A DNA stretch of 13,320 nt from JBPBQZ01 sp050955105 (GTDB lineage Bacteria > Pseudomonadota > Gammaproteobacteria > Burkholderiales > Burkholderiaceae), in NCBI GenBank assembly GCA_050955105.1, contig JBPBQZ010000153.1, forward strand, positions 1 to 13,320. Reading direction: 5' to 3'. A model generated the notes under the pieces. It saw nothing but the letters and a program-made list of their open reading frames with translations. It had not been told where the DNA came from and searched no databases. This document shows positions 13,311 through 13,320 of the stretch, one piece after another (within the stretch, counting starts at the first letter, position 1; every line of letters starts with the position of its first letter). The position numbers and the translations under genes are program-made.

Positions 13311-13320
13311 AACTATTCTT

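Overview
The window is about 13.3 kb of GC-rich DNA in which every supported gene lies on the minus strand, so the biological order runs from high to low coordinates. High GC, FCD-type GntR and Crp/Fnr-type regulators, tight gene packing and stop/start overlaps suggest a proteobacterium, most plausibly a Burkholderiales-type betaproteobacterium. This is inferred from gene style only; no rRNA or other phylogenetic marker is present.

Right block (about 13320 down to 4210). A Crp/Fnr-type regulator is followed 81 bp later by six genes packed stop-to-start: a stand-alone acyl/peptidyl carrier protein; an acyl-CoA-dehydrogenase-like flavoprotein; a truncated SerRS-like amino acid:[carrier protein] ligase; a DUF1839 protein; a GH2 beta-mannosidase-like protein; and a 651-residue protein with two alpha/beta-hydrolase modules. 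Four junctions are 4-bp ATGA overlaps and one is a 1-bp TAATG overlap, so the six genes are probably translationally coupled. The ligase keeps the class II motifs and the Cys/Glu/Cys zinc triad of the family that charges carrier proteins instead of tRNA. I read this as a pathway in which an amino acid is loaded on the carrier protein, perhaps oxidised by the flavoprotein, and passed on by DUF1839. DUF1839 has a Cys/His/Asn layout resembling BtrH-type acyltransferases. The GH2 protein and the Cys-nucleophile hydrolase would handle the acceptor or the release step. The final product is unknown. This is the most interesting system in the window.

Middle (4112 to 2128). A membrane-anchored or exported alpha/beta hydrolase with an intact Ser/Asp/His set is followed 20 bp later by a short-chain dehydrogenase. 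The hydrolase lies 97 bp beyond the six-gene run, behind a perfect palindrome, and may or may not belong to the same transcript.

Left block (2012 to 1). An FCD-type GntR repressor, a fumarylacetoacetate-hydrolase-family enzyme and a second short-chain dehydrogenase (cut by the window edge) form a separate, tightly packed catabolic operon. A recognisable promoter precedes it, with an imperfect inverted repeat laid over the -10 element, which fits autorepression. No tRNA, rRNA, CRISPR array, insertion sequence or transposase was seen.
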